In this document: piece by piece, positions 19,048 through 29,657 of the stretch
How the letters are laid out: every line of letters begins with the position of its first letter
Numbering within the stretch: the first letter of the stretch is position 1
NCBI RefSeq assembly: GCF_003013715.1
Contig: NC_072813.1
Coordinates: 124,001-188,000, forward strand
DNA from: Candidozyma auris
Lineage: Eukaryota; Ascomycota; Pichiomycetes; Serinales; Metschnikowiaceae
DNA: 64,000 nt
Reading direction: 5' to 3'
Notes under the pieces: generated by a model
Database searches by the model: none
What the model was told of the DNA's origin: nothing
The model's input: the letters and a program-made list of their open reading frames with translations, nothing else
Program-made: the position numbers and the translations under genes

Positions 19048-20903
19048 TATGAGGAAAAAAAAAGGAACAGGAACGAATGAGATTTGTTAGGAAGATACAG
19101 AACTAGCGATGAGAATGAATATGAATGGGCAGTGTTTACAGCAGTCAAGGAAGTGGTGATGGCTTGTTGTTATGGAGGAGGAATGTTATGATTTCACAAC
19201 AGGGTGCGGGCGAAGTTGCAGGAACAGTAGCGTGAATAGGGTTCTCACCGTGGAGCGCAAGCGCACTGCGAGCGCCCCGGGGATGAAGTGCGACGGCCAG
19301 GTGCGAATGAGGCACCCCAAGGGCGTATCGTAGGAGAGCGCCAGCAACCACCGACTACACAAGTGATAAAAGCACGACAGAAGACATGGTGCAGTAAAAT
19401 ATAAATCGAATGCCACTTCTTTCTTCTTCTTCTTCTTCTTCATCTTGTAACGCACGTCAAAATCTTTGCTTTTGTACAACTTTCTGAGGCGCTTCATCTG
19501 GGCTGAAGAGTGCCAGTTAGGCAGTGAGCTCGACTGGCGCAGCGAATGTTCGTGGGCGCGAATGCTGGGATGGAGCAAGCCACTAGAAACGGCTGTTCCG
19601 CTGCGGGCGCGATGGAAGAGACCGTCAGGGCGTGGACGTAAGCGTGGGCAAGGCGGGTTTGGTGCCTGGTTTCCGTGAATTAAGGTTCGTCCCAGGTGTT
19701 GTGAGGATCCAGGGGGGGAAGAGAAACAAGTGACAGCGGGTAAGGCAAAATTTGAGTTGAGATGAAACAGAGAGGATATCTTTATTTGTTGGCTTTTGTG
19801 GGGGGTGGAGGTGTTGAAGAAGCGTGGGTTTGTTGGTTGGCAAGTGGGCTTTTTGCACCCATTTTAACTTTGGTCGTAATCGCAGTCAACGTATAGGCAA
19901 GAGGGATCAAAGCACTTTGGAGCATTGCAATATCGAAGGAATGGAGTCCAATAAAAAGTCATGAGCCCGCCCGTTGCTTGGCCCGTGCAATCTCTTTCAA
20001 AGTGTTTACTTAGTGTTAATTGTTTGTGGTATTAGGAGGTATATCGGATAGCTGAAGATATTGCAGATAAGAGACGGTTTGTCTCACCGTCAGCAACACC
20101 GCTATTATCTGACGAAGATGTTATCAGTCTTATAATTGCGGTTGTTGCATCAAAAGCTCAATAGAAATCAATCGCTATCTGATTTTACGTCTGCAAATTA
20201 CTGGCCTTATCAATGGATATGACTGAAAGTGAATTTATCTTTCGCAGTCAAACGTGCATAATTTCGCTGAAAGTAAGACATCGAAGTGAACGTAGAAAAT
20301 CAATTTGAACACTGGCTGGCTGCAAAATGTGAAAGAATTTTAGCGACACCAAGCCATTTCTCATTCTTAAAGCTACATGTGTCATCTGTAAGTGACACTA
20401 CTTTGTAGATTCTTCACTTTCAACTTGACTCTGACCAGGACATCATTTAACACTAGCCAACTATAAACAAAGTATTGCGGTGGCGTTGTTACACCGTCTC
20501 GCTAAACAGGAGGCATTAGTGAAATGTAGACAGAAGAAGAGCTTTGAGCGTGCTTCTTTTATATTCCCATCTTGGCTACAGTTCTTTTGTCCGGCATGCA
20601 CCCCTTGTCAGTTTATCCTCATAGGCATTTCTTAAACGGCTTCATGCAAAACACAACTGAGCAACGTTTTTTTATTTTACCCGTCAGAGCATTGCTCGGT
20701 TGCTCATGAAGTTATCAGGGGCATGCCTATTTAATTTTTCGCAGCCAGCAAGTTTCTACAGAGGCCATGCAAGTGATACACAACATAGTATTATTACAGG
20801 CAGGCCAAGGCTGGAGGGACCTCAGCGGCTAATGAGAAAGCCTGAAGATGATTGCTAAATAAGAGCGAAAGATTATAAAAAAATTAAGTGTAGAAGGAAG
20901 AGC
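19048..20903. other. Long intergenic region upstream of 19047 gene and downstream of PIL1
   Basis: About 1.85 kb. A (TTC)n run lies near 19420-19440. Several short open frames lack homology. No RNA gene boxes or splice signals paired with a reading frame. Confidence 0.5.
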
Positions 20904-21832
20904 TTAGGCAAGCTGGGCCTGTTCGCCCTCCTTGCGCCATTCGTCCTCTGTAACCTTCAAGTTTTCGGTCTCCTCGGCCAATTCGTCAGCGTCGTAGTCC
21001 TCCTCATGAGCAGCGAAAGACAAAGTGGGCTTGACCACGGCGGTGTCGAAAGTCCAGTTGGCCAAGGCGTTCTCACAGTCAATGATGATCTGCTTGGAGG
21101 CCTCGTAGCCGTCGTAGGCAGGTCTCGTCTCACCTGGAGTGACTGGGGACTCGTCCAACAATTCCAAGAGAGCCTTACCGTAGCCAGCAATCAAGGCAAT
21201 CTTCTCAGCATGCTCTCTGGTGGAGTCGAACTGGTAGTTGAAGGCAGTCTTCAACTTTTCTCTGGTGATGTTGGACAACTGGGCCTCAGCAACAAGAGAC
21301 TCGGCCTCTGCTCTCACCAATTCCTGCTCCAAAACGTTGATCTTAGGAGACTGGGGGTCCTTGTATTTCAAGTAGGCGATCTGGTCGGTGATCTTCTGCT
21401 TTCTGTCCCTGGATGGCTGCACGGAACCCTCGATGTCTCTGATGGACTTCAAGGTGATTCTGTACTGGTCGTATCTGTCGATGAACTGGTCCTCCAACTC
21501 ACCAATCTCATAGATTAACACACCCAACTTGTCGGTGATGTCAGAGATGTCGTCATCGTTGGACTCACCCCAAAGCGACAATTGCTTGGCCGTCTCCTTT
21601 CTCTCGTTGGAGGTGATTTCGATGGATCTCATCAAGTTCTTCTCCATCTTGACCAACTGAGCCAATTTTCTAGACAACTCAGGGCCCCAGGCACCGGCGG
21701 TCTGCTTTCTGAAAGAGTGGGAAAGCGAGCCCTTGCCAAAGAACCTCGACTTGGTGGTGGAGGAGGAGGAGGAGCCTGTAATTGAGCAGCAGTTGGAGCT
21801 CTCAGGGATCTTAAGGAGTAGGTTCTGTGCAT
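20904..21832 (-). CDS. PIL1: Eisosome core BAR-domain protein Pil1/Lsp1, with a frame break
   Basis: About 309 residues. The start at 21832 gives MHRTYSLRSxRAPTAAQLQ (x = CTG codon; Ser in Pil1). The body from TTKSRFFGKG to the acidic tail is in another frame, and the two must be joined within the (CCT)n/(CTC)n tract at about 21753-21776; one extra base there would restore the family sequence PPPPxSTTK. The body is almost identical to Pil1/Lsp1 (GPELSRKLAQLVK, IEGSVQPSRDRKQKITDQ, SPKINVLEQELVRAEAESLV, SPVTPGETRPAYDGYEAS). Pil1/Lsp1 shape plasma-membrane furrows (eisosomes), respond to sphingolipid-controlled Pkh kinases, and bind PI(4,5)P2. The break is probably an assembly or slippage indel; a true null cannot be excluded. 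Confidence 0.92.
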
Positions 21833-23808
21833 TGTGGTGGTTGAGAAGAAGTGGTTGATAATTGAGGTGTTGGTGGTGAGAAACGAGATATATGAGGGAG
21901 GGAGGAAAAAAAAAAGTGATGGTCCGAATGTGTGATATGACCCAAGGCGGGACACAAAAAGCAGAGGGACAAAATGTGCCCCGGCAGGACAAGCAAAGTA
22001 CCATAACAACTTATCTACTACTAGATATGCTGCTCAATTTACTACCCTGATTACCTGTCGCTTTACAACTACATGTCCTTCCCCAGAGATTGGTGTTCCA
22101 TTCCGCCCAAGTCCCTTAGGGAAACGCTCCAACTTCTCCCACTGGCCAAACGATTGCCTTTCCTTGCCCCAGGAACTCCTGCCAGGCGCCGCCTGAGTTC
22201 ACCGCGGTGGCCATTGTGCAGGTCAGCCAGCCACCTTTGCTGCGATACTCCACGAGCTAGGGAAAAACACACAGCGAAGGAAATGAGCTTGAAAACAAAA
22301 AGTGAGCGGATTTTCACATGAGTGTTGAAGTTGGCCTTGATTTCGGCGCCAGAATTCTTTCCTCTTAGCTCCTGTTCATGTGAGGCCTCTTTGGCACCGC
22401 CTCACCCAATCACTTGTGGATACTTTTTCGCCCAAATAGGAAGGTCGCCTGTCATGGAATGCTTCCGGCGTCAAAAGCAAGCAGATTGCAGAACACCGGG
22501 CGCTGGCCGTGGACAAGACAAGAGATAGCCGTTCAGGAAAAAAACGACCCAAATGACGTTGTTGTTTACATTGTCCTGTTTTGGGTAACTGGCTCTTCCA
22601 CTGTTTCCAAAATGTTTTCTGGAAGCTTGTGTTCTTTGTCCTCGTTCGCTTGGGTAGCCTGTTCCTGCTACAAACCCTTTTGTTCGCTGCGCAAACTCGC
22701 AGGCAGAGCCGCGCCAGAAAAAGAGAAAATGAAGTTTGGAAGCCCTCATGGAGGAGAGGTTTGGAGAGTGTTTCAAATTGAATTGAGACCTCTTGACGGC
22801 GTGGGAGTTGCCGGATAAGGGCTGCGTTTCTGTGTCGGGCCTTTGGCGAAAACCTAAAAGGAAAAAAATCACTTTTTATGATGAAGTAGCAAAGAATTAG
22901 ACGCGACAATTCAGTACGATCAACCTTGAAAATCAAGCTTGAAAATCAAGCTTGGAAATGGTTAGTAGTATTCTTGTAGCCGGGTTGGCTCTCATTGGCT
23001 ATGAATGGATAGATTTTGTGTGCCTCGGACAATACCTCGTTGTGGCTAGTGTGGCTGCGAAAAACGACTGTTAGTATTAGACGGTTGTCTCAGACGAGAC
23101 ACAAACATATTGATGTCAAATGAATTCATGATTGTGACTTTTTTAGGTTCGAAGTAGTTGAGGCGTAAGGCATCGAGAGTTTCGGCCACAGTGACTTGTT
23201 AACGATGTACGTATCATGGACAAAGCTAGGGGTTGTAGTTCATCAGCAGTGATCGACAAAAGAATTAGAGAAGTCAAATTGAAGCCCATGAGGGGGTCGC
23301 AACTTCAATCTACCGAAAGAGTCAATTGAATTATTTGAACCCATTCGGAAGCAGTTTCTGATCTGTTTTGGTTTGGGCTTTATTTTTTTTCTTTTTTTTT
23401 TTGCTGGGTGTATGATTCTCCGTATAACTAGAGGCATCATCTCCTAAAAGCTGTCACAAAACAATAGATATAATTTTGTTGGGCCCTCGTCTTTCCATAG
23501 TGTCGGTTCTCGTGAACTTACATTTTGTGAGCCCTCTCTTTCAGTGATGTGCTTCTGCGCACTGTAACAGGGTAGCGTGGTCACATCAGCAGACGCCCAA
23601 TGCCCTTAAAAATATTATCAGTGATTAGTTATTTAGGCTCTCTGTTTCTTTGCCTAGTAACATTTACCCCATCCGTCTATATTCAAATGTAGCTTGTCTT
23701 GCACTTGTCATCTCCTGTCTCTAGGGGCTGACTCAATCAATAATGCAGTTTTTTTTATTTTTCACACTTCCGATACCCTATAGCCAACAGTTCCCTTGTC
23801 CCCACTGG
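21833..23808. other. Divergent promoter PIL1/Mpv17-like gene, about 2 kb
   Basis: Pyrimidine-rich leader before PIL1. Minus-strand open frames of 133 and 186 codons (22376-22936) start with TTG rather than ATG and resemble no family. ACTACTAAC with a following AG occurs on the minus strand near 22950, without a matching donor that I can defend. Confidence 0.5.
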
Positions 23809-24495
23809 ATGTCCTTCTTTCGTACCTACAACAACCTCCTCAAGATACACCCGTACAAGACCAATATGGTCTCAACGGGCTTATTCTTCGGGGCAGGCGA
23901 CTGTTTGGCCCAGCTTATATTTCCTCACCACATTGACGACGATGTCAACAAACCCACGACCTTCCACATCGACAGAACAGTGAGAGCCATGATCTACGGG
24001 TCCTTTATATTTGCGCCACTAAGCGTCAAGTGGCACCGTTTGACCCTCCCTTACATCAAGAGCCCTTTTCTTCTGACTGCGAGAAGAGCTCGCATAACTC
24101 ACACTCATACAGATATCCACGACAACTTGTTCAGACTAACACTTGATGCTCTCTTGATGCCTGGGCTCGTGTGGATTCCCCTTTACAACACAGCCATGTC
24201 GGCGTTGGCTTTGCACAGTGATCCGCTTCTGGTGGCCGCAGACAAGCTTCGAAACAACTGGTGGAACGTGCTCAGAGCAAGCTGGACGGTGTGGACGCCG
24301 CTTCAGCTTGTCAACTTGTTCTTTGTACCGGTGCATCTTCGTATTGTGCTAGCCAATGTGTGGTCGATTGGGTGGAACTGCTTCTTGAGCTTTGTACACA
24401 ACACTAAGGGCCACGGGAAGGGTAGTGGCAAATTGATGGAGGAGCTTGTAGATATCGAGACGGCCGATGAGGAGCAGACCATGGTGTATGCATAA
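23809..24495 (+). CDS. Mpv17/PMP22-family membrane protein, divergent copy
   Basis: 228 residues from ATG 23809. A further ATG at 23743 is open and would add 22 hydrophobic residues, but alignment with Sym1 favours the inner start. Family motifs: NNLLKIHPYKTNMVSTGLFF then GAGDCLAQ; RAMIYGSFIFAPLSVKWHR; NNWWNVLRASWTVWTPLQLV; IVLANVWSIGWNCFLSF. Four membrane segments are expected. Mpv17/Sym1 proteins sit in the inner mitochondrial membrane (or peroxisome) and affect metabolite passage under stress. It is a tandem partner of the gene at 24950 and more divergent, with a longer 60-residue insert region (HTHTDIHDN) and an acidic tail. Confidence 0.85.
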   Translation: MSFFRTYNNLLKIHPYKTNMVSTGLFFGAGDCLAQLIFPHHIDDDVNKPTTFHIDRTVRAMIYGSFIFAPLSVKWHRLTLPYIKSPFLLTARRARITHTHTDIHDNLFRLTLDALLMPGLVWIPLYNTAMSALALHSDPLLVAADKLRNNWWNVLRASWTVWTPLQLVNLFFVPVHLRIVLANVWSIGWNCFLSFVHNTKGHGKGSGKLMEELVDIETADEEQTMVYA

Positions 24496-24949
24496 AACAA
24501 GGGGAGGTTGATTCGATGAAGAGACCCGTTGGAAGGTGTAATATAAGGCAAACAGAGCTTCTATCATAGTTTATGGGCCAACAGTGGTATACTCCTTGAG
24601 CATGAGACGCCCATCACAGTTTATTTATTGAACGGCCTGCTAGCCTTGATCTCGTGGAATCGTCGAATGTGGTGAAATGAAACTTCTCATTCATACTCAG
24701 CCTCAAAATTAGACGGTATCCCATGATAGCCAGACAGATGGCATATTTATTTCGCAACGACAAAACTACAGGATTTGAGCCGCCATTTACATTTATAGAG
24801 TTCATAGAGTCCTATAAAGGTTGATTTGCAGCCTTGTAAGTAAGGTACGCCTCAGTGCAGGCGCACCACAAAGTATGCAACTTAGTACCACGAGATGAGC
24901 CATTGATCTCTCTCACCTCTTCTTCACAAATTCCAACTCTACCCAGATC
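24496..24949. other. Intergenic between tandem Mpv17 genes
   Basis: About 450 bases. Nothing recognised. Confidence 0.5.
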
Positions 24950-25501
24950 ATGCTCTTCAAACTCTACAATCGCATGTTGACCCAGCGACCTTACGCCACC
25001 AACGCCCTCACCACGGCCTTTCTCTTCGGCACTGGTGACTTCTTGGCCCAGAAAGTCAGCGCTTCCCCCCAGTACGACTACCCCAGAACCGCCAGAGCTG
25101 TATTCTACGGCGGCGTGATTTTTGCTCCCCTAGGGGACCAATGGTATAAGTTCTTGGCCAGGATTGTGGTTGGTCGTACTAATGTAGCACAGACAGCTGC
25201 TCGAGTAGCGGTGGACCAGGGAGTGTTTGCGCCCTTCATAGGTATTCCGCTCTACTACCTGGCGATCAGCGCTTTGGAGGGGAAGAATTGGGAGCAGACA
25301 AGGACCAAGTTAGAAAAGAACTGGTGGCCCACACTATACACGAATTGGAGTGTCTGGCCAGTCTTTCAGGCGGTGAATTTCGCCTTTGTGCCTGTAAGCT
25401 ATCGTTTGATGGCGGTCAATGTGGTGAGTATTGGGTGGAACTGCTACATGCTGATGAAGAATGCGGGAGAGGACCCCACTAAAGTAAGAAAGGACCTATA
25501 A
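24950..25501 (+). CDS. SYM1: Sym1, Mpv17-family inner mitochondrial membrane protein
   Basis: 183 residues. Close to S. cerevisiae Sym1 throughout: LTQRPYATNALTTAFLFGTG, YDYPRTARAVFYGGVIFAPL, GDQWYKFLARI, RVAVDQGVFAPFIGIPLYY, NWWPTLYTNWSVWPVFQAVN, RLMAVNVVSIGWNCYM. Four hydrophobic helices. Sym1 is induced by heat and ethanol in yeast and is the ortholog of mammalian MPV17, loss of which depletes mtDNA. Second of the tandem pair. Confidence 0.92.
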   Translation: MLFKLYNRMLTQRPYATNALTTAFLFGTGDFLAQKVSASPQYDYPRTARAVFYGGVIFAPLGDQWYKFLARIVVGRTNVAQTAARVAVDQGVFAPFIGIPLYYLAISALEGKNWEQTRTKLEKNWWPTLYTNWSVWPVFQAVNFAFVPVSYRLMAVNVVSIGWNCYMLMKNAGEDPTKVRKDL

Positions 25502-26386
25502 GAGTGGATTTTGGTGACAAAGTTGAGATTTTCACAGACAATAAACTTCAAGATTTACCGCTGCATGTCTACTGAAGTCCATTTTTCCAGAGGGCCAATC
25601 GAGAGAACTCTCTTGGATGCCCGTGCGGCAAAGGAAGCTCACCATTCGAGCCTGACTGAAATCTTACCTTGAAGTTAAACAATATTTAAGTGCAAATCAA
25701 CAGGAGACTGACTCTCACAAATGTCTCGTCAACCCCAGCATAGAAGAGCCGCAAGCGGCTGCGCCCACGAATGGGGAGCACTTGCTTGCAAAACCCAAAT
25801 GTCAAAACTGTCCAAGTGAGCAAGGGGTCATGAAAGCTACAAATCAACTTTTGCTGGAGCGACAGCCTAAAGAGCCTAAATTGCATTCCCACCCATTGTC
25901 CGCACTAGTTGGTGGCCATGACTTTGTTTGTGTCGCGCTTTAACGGAAGACAGAAGCGACCCTTTGGGTCAGCAAAGGACACCAAGACAATTAGAAATTT
26001 ACTATGATTTTAGTAAATAGACCAATAATGTAATTAGAATAGCTCATCCAACGTCCGGTGCATTTCGCCCAATCTGTGTGGGTTATGCACCTCCTCTGGG
26101 TGTCTCCCTTTCCGCCATAGTATTGTCAACACTCCCGCAAATTATCTCACCAACGTTAAACACCTCCAATTCTCGCTCCCTCACTCTCCTTCTTCCACGC
26201 TGTTTGCCTAAGCTCTTGAGCACACAGCCTGTTCCCCCGAAATAATAGCTTCCAAAACATATCATTGCATATATAGCGCCAGGCGACCCCGCTGCCTTTC
26301 CAATTCCTAGCTTTCATATTTTCAAATCGCCCCGGCCGGCGACCCTGCCTACCGAGACACCCACAACAAAAGATTCGTTGCCGAAA
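25502..26386. other. RTS1 promoter region
   Basis: About 885 bases. Pyrimidine-rich toward RTS1. No supported gene. Confidence 0.5.
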
Positions 26387-28720
26387 ATGATGAAGGGATT
26401 CAAAAACCGTCTCACGAGGAGCAAGAACCAGTCGTCGAGAAAAAACGACAAGAAGGACAAGGACAAGTCGGACGCTTCCTCTTCCTCAGCCTCATTCAAG
26501 GACAACCTCTCTCGCAAGTCGCTGCTGTCGTCATTATCGGGAACGACGTCCAATACAAATAACCACAGGTCAAACAGCTCGTCTTCTTCGATCAACTCTG
26601 CGGGCTCTGCTAGCCCCAAGAAGGAGGCACTACCCGTGCTGGACGCTGCGAGCGGGACAAAGTCTCCTCTGGAGCAGCCGGGAGCCAATAAAGTGAATCC
26701 GGCTGCTGTCGAGCAATTTGGCGCTACGGGGACCACTAGTGGCTCTGCTAATGCTGCTGGTTCGTTCGCTTCTGCCAGCTCTCCTGCTGGCGTGGCGCTG
26801 CTCTGACACCGCCCCGGTGTCAACAGCTCAGCAAGGCAGCGATTCTCCTAAGATCGTCATTAACGAACCCGTTCAGACCTCTTTAGCGAGCACCACGCCT
26901 ATCACGCCGACTCAAGCTCTCCCATCGCGGGCAACTCCGCTTATGGTGGCCTGGTTGCTGGAATCCCTCATGATAACAGGTTGGCGAGCCACTCGCACCA
27001 GCTGTCTCATCCCGGTGCTTTAAATCCCAACATCTCCTCTCCAAACAGGGAGTCCTTCGACATAGACCTCATTGTCACGCCAAAGAGACACAGCTCTTCC
27101 CGTTTTGAGCCCACCACAAGCGACCGCCGCGAGATCGTCAAGCTCCCTAACTTCGACGAGGTAGCTCCAGAAGAGCAAATCTCTTTATTCATCCAGAAAG
27201 TTGACCAGTGCAACATCATTTTTGATTTTAGTGACCCTACTCATGACATCAGAGGCAAGGAAATTAAGCGCATCACTTTGCAAGAGCTTATCCAGTTCAT
27301 TGTCAGCAATCGTTTCAATTACACCGACGAAATGTACAAACACGTCATCGATATGTTTAAAAAGAATTTATTCAGACCTATCCCACCTCCAGTGAATCCA
27401 GTGGGCGAGATTTATGATCCTGACGAAGATGAGCCTGTCAGTGAATTGGCATGGCCCCACATGCAACTGGTGTATGAGTTCTTCTTGCGTTTCGTTGAGA
27501 GCGCTGACTTCCATCATCAAGTGGCTAAACAATACATTGATCACGATTTTATCTTGAGAATCTTGGAGTTGTTTGATAGTGAAGACCCCAGGGAGCGTGA
27601 TTGCTTGAAGACTACCTTACATAGAATCTACGGTAAGTTTTTGAGCTTACGATCCTTCATCAGGAAGTCCATCAACAATGTGTTCTTGCAATTTGTTTAC
27701 GAGACCGAGCGATTCAACGGTATCGGGGAACTCTTGGAGATATTGGGCTCAATCATCAACGGATTTGCTCTACCCTTGAAAGAAGAGCACAAGATCTTTT
27801 TAATCAAGGTCTTAATGCCGTTGCATAAGGTCAAATCGTTGTCCTTGTATCACCCACAGTTGGCTTACTGTATTGTTCAATTCTTGGAGAAGGATCCCAC
27901 CCTCACTGAAGACGTCATTATGGGCTTACTCAAATACTGGCCTAAAATCAACTCTCCCAAGGAGGTCATGTTCCTCAATGAAATCGAGGATATCTTTGAG
28001 GTCATGGAGGCTAATGAATTTGTCAAGATACAAATCCCCCTTTTCGCTCAATTGCTGAAATGCATATCGTCATCCCACTTTCAGGTCAGTGAAAAGGTTC
28101 TATGTTTTTGGCAAAACGACTATTTTTTGACCCTCGTTTCTGAAAATGCAGAGGTTGTTCTTCCGATTATATTTTCAGCGTTGTACGAATTGTGCAACGC
28201 TACTCAACCAGGTAGTGCAAATGGTCAACTTCAACAGAAACTTCTTGAAAACCCCAATGCGCTCACTGATGCCAATGGTAACCTCGTTGACAATGGACTT
28301 ATGCTTAATGACAGCTACGAGAACAATGGTCACGGCCATCCACGTGAAGGTGGGAATTTAGAAGAATCTCAAATGATTAACGATATGACCGACGAAGAGT
28401 ATTATGATTCATTCTCCACGCCGCAACAGAATATGGAAATGGAAGAGTATGGTGGAATTCCACCTCATAACCTGGCAACATCCAACTGGAATAAGAGTAT
28501 TTATCAGCTTGCGTTCAGTGCGTTGAAGGTGTTCATGGACCACAACCCGATCTTGTACGATCATTGCACAATGTTGTATCACCAGTCACTTGAAGAACTG
28601 AAGGCACGTGAGGAGTCAAGAAAGGAGGGATGGAGAAGAATCGAAGAGTACGTCAAGATGTGCAAGCAAAACGGCCAACTCCCTGGACAAGGAAAGGACT
28701 CGCAAGTGAATGCGCGTTAA
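26387..28720 (+). CDS. RTS1: PP2A B56-type regulatory subunit Rts1, with frame breaks in the N-terminal region
   Basis: About 777 residues. The ATG at 26387 gives [12 protein letters not shown], matching the Rts1 start (MMRGFKQRL). A Ser/Lys-rich linker runs in this frame to TGA 26804-26806; the frame has two more stops (26849, 26861). The B56 domain is in the same frame from 26864 on: [84 protein letters not shown], [17 protein letters not shown]. Between the two, the +1 frame is protein-like. No ATG precedes the B56 domain otherwise. Rts1 targets PP2A to the kinetochore, bud neck and Swe1/SAC pathways. No convincing intron covers the gap (no consensus donor). A sequence error pair is likeliest. 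Confidence 0.92.
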
Positions 28721-29657
28721 ATTGCGATGGGATAGTCTACCGCTGTATGGCGACAACCACAACAGAACAATCTGATACCCTGCCAGCACTTATTTATCGT
28801 TATTTGCACAAAAAAAAAAAGGGTGTGTGGGAATATATATGTAGAGTATTGGGAACGCTCACCACCTGTTCTCGATGAAGCCAGCTGAAGCCACTAGCGA
28901 TTCATGGAAATAGTACGACATTTGGAAAGTTTTGTGTAAGTACCATGAGGGCAGCCCGTTCTATCTAAGGTTCAAATTTCTTAAGTGATGCCACAAGTTA
29001 ATGATTGACAAAGAGAGCTTGTAGGAAGCTCCAGCGAGCACCTCCACCAAGCCCAGATCGCCCTTGGCTTAGAGTTGAAGGATAGAAGGTGAGAGTCTTT
29101 GTTTAAAATAGGATCTCTAAGAGCTTGAGGAATATGAAGTGAACGTCAATAAGTTGTCTGAGATATACGGGGAGAAAATCGGACCTTTTGTGAATTCGAA
29201 AGTCGAAGTTCGTATCACGCCTATAATATCCATTGTTATTGAAAGTGATGATTGTTGCTTGTGTAGAGGTGTTCCCTGGAATTACTACTTGCTTAACCGT
29301 TCCTAGGACTGATCCAAAAAAACCGTTTTGAGCGAGTAATTGATTTTCAGATAATTTGCAATCTTTATTCCGCCAGTCACAAAATTTTTGGATCTTCACA
29401 TCATATTGATGTTCAATTTGAATCTTATTGATAGTCAAAGGCAATCTCTATCCAATCACATCGATTCACTACAGAACCCTTTCGTCAAGGTTTTCCGTTT
29501 TATTGCCTTGATGACTGCTCCGCGGTGTGCGCGGTAAACTCATCGATTTCTCACTGGTATTTTTCGCTGGGGTTTCTCTATAAATAAGCGACCTCATCCC
29601 CGTGAGAATATTCTTTTTTTTTTTTTTCTGGCAAGACTCTGCCCATCAATCCACATA
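28721..29657. other. Intergenic RTS1-IMP dehydrogenase
   Basis: About 940 bases. The minus-strand open frame 29103-29444 (113 codons) has no ATG and no upstream splice signals, so it is not called. The proximal IMPDH promoter is at the right end. Confidence 0.5.
29579..29586 (+). promoter_or_regulatory. TATA box of the IMP dehydrogenase gene
   Basis: TATAAATA lies about 70 bases before the ATG and is followed by a T-run (29612-29626) typical of strong yeast promoters. Confidence 0.6.

Noticed and set aside
22376..22936. 186-codon minus-strand open frame in the PIL1 upstream region
   Set aside because: TTG start, no recognisable motifs, another long frame overlaps; composition looks like chance in GC-richer DNA.
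26804..26807. RTS1 CTC TGA C as a programmed +1 frameshift site
   Set aside because: A second shift back would be required and PIL1/RTA1 show similar breaks with other directions; indel error is simpler.
29103..29444. 113-codon minus-strand open frame before IMH3
   Set aside because: Begins with TTG, contains no ATG, and lacks upstream splice signals; no family resemblance.
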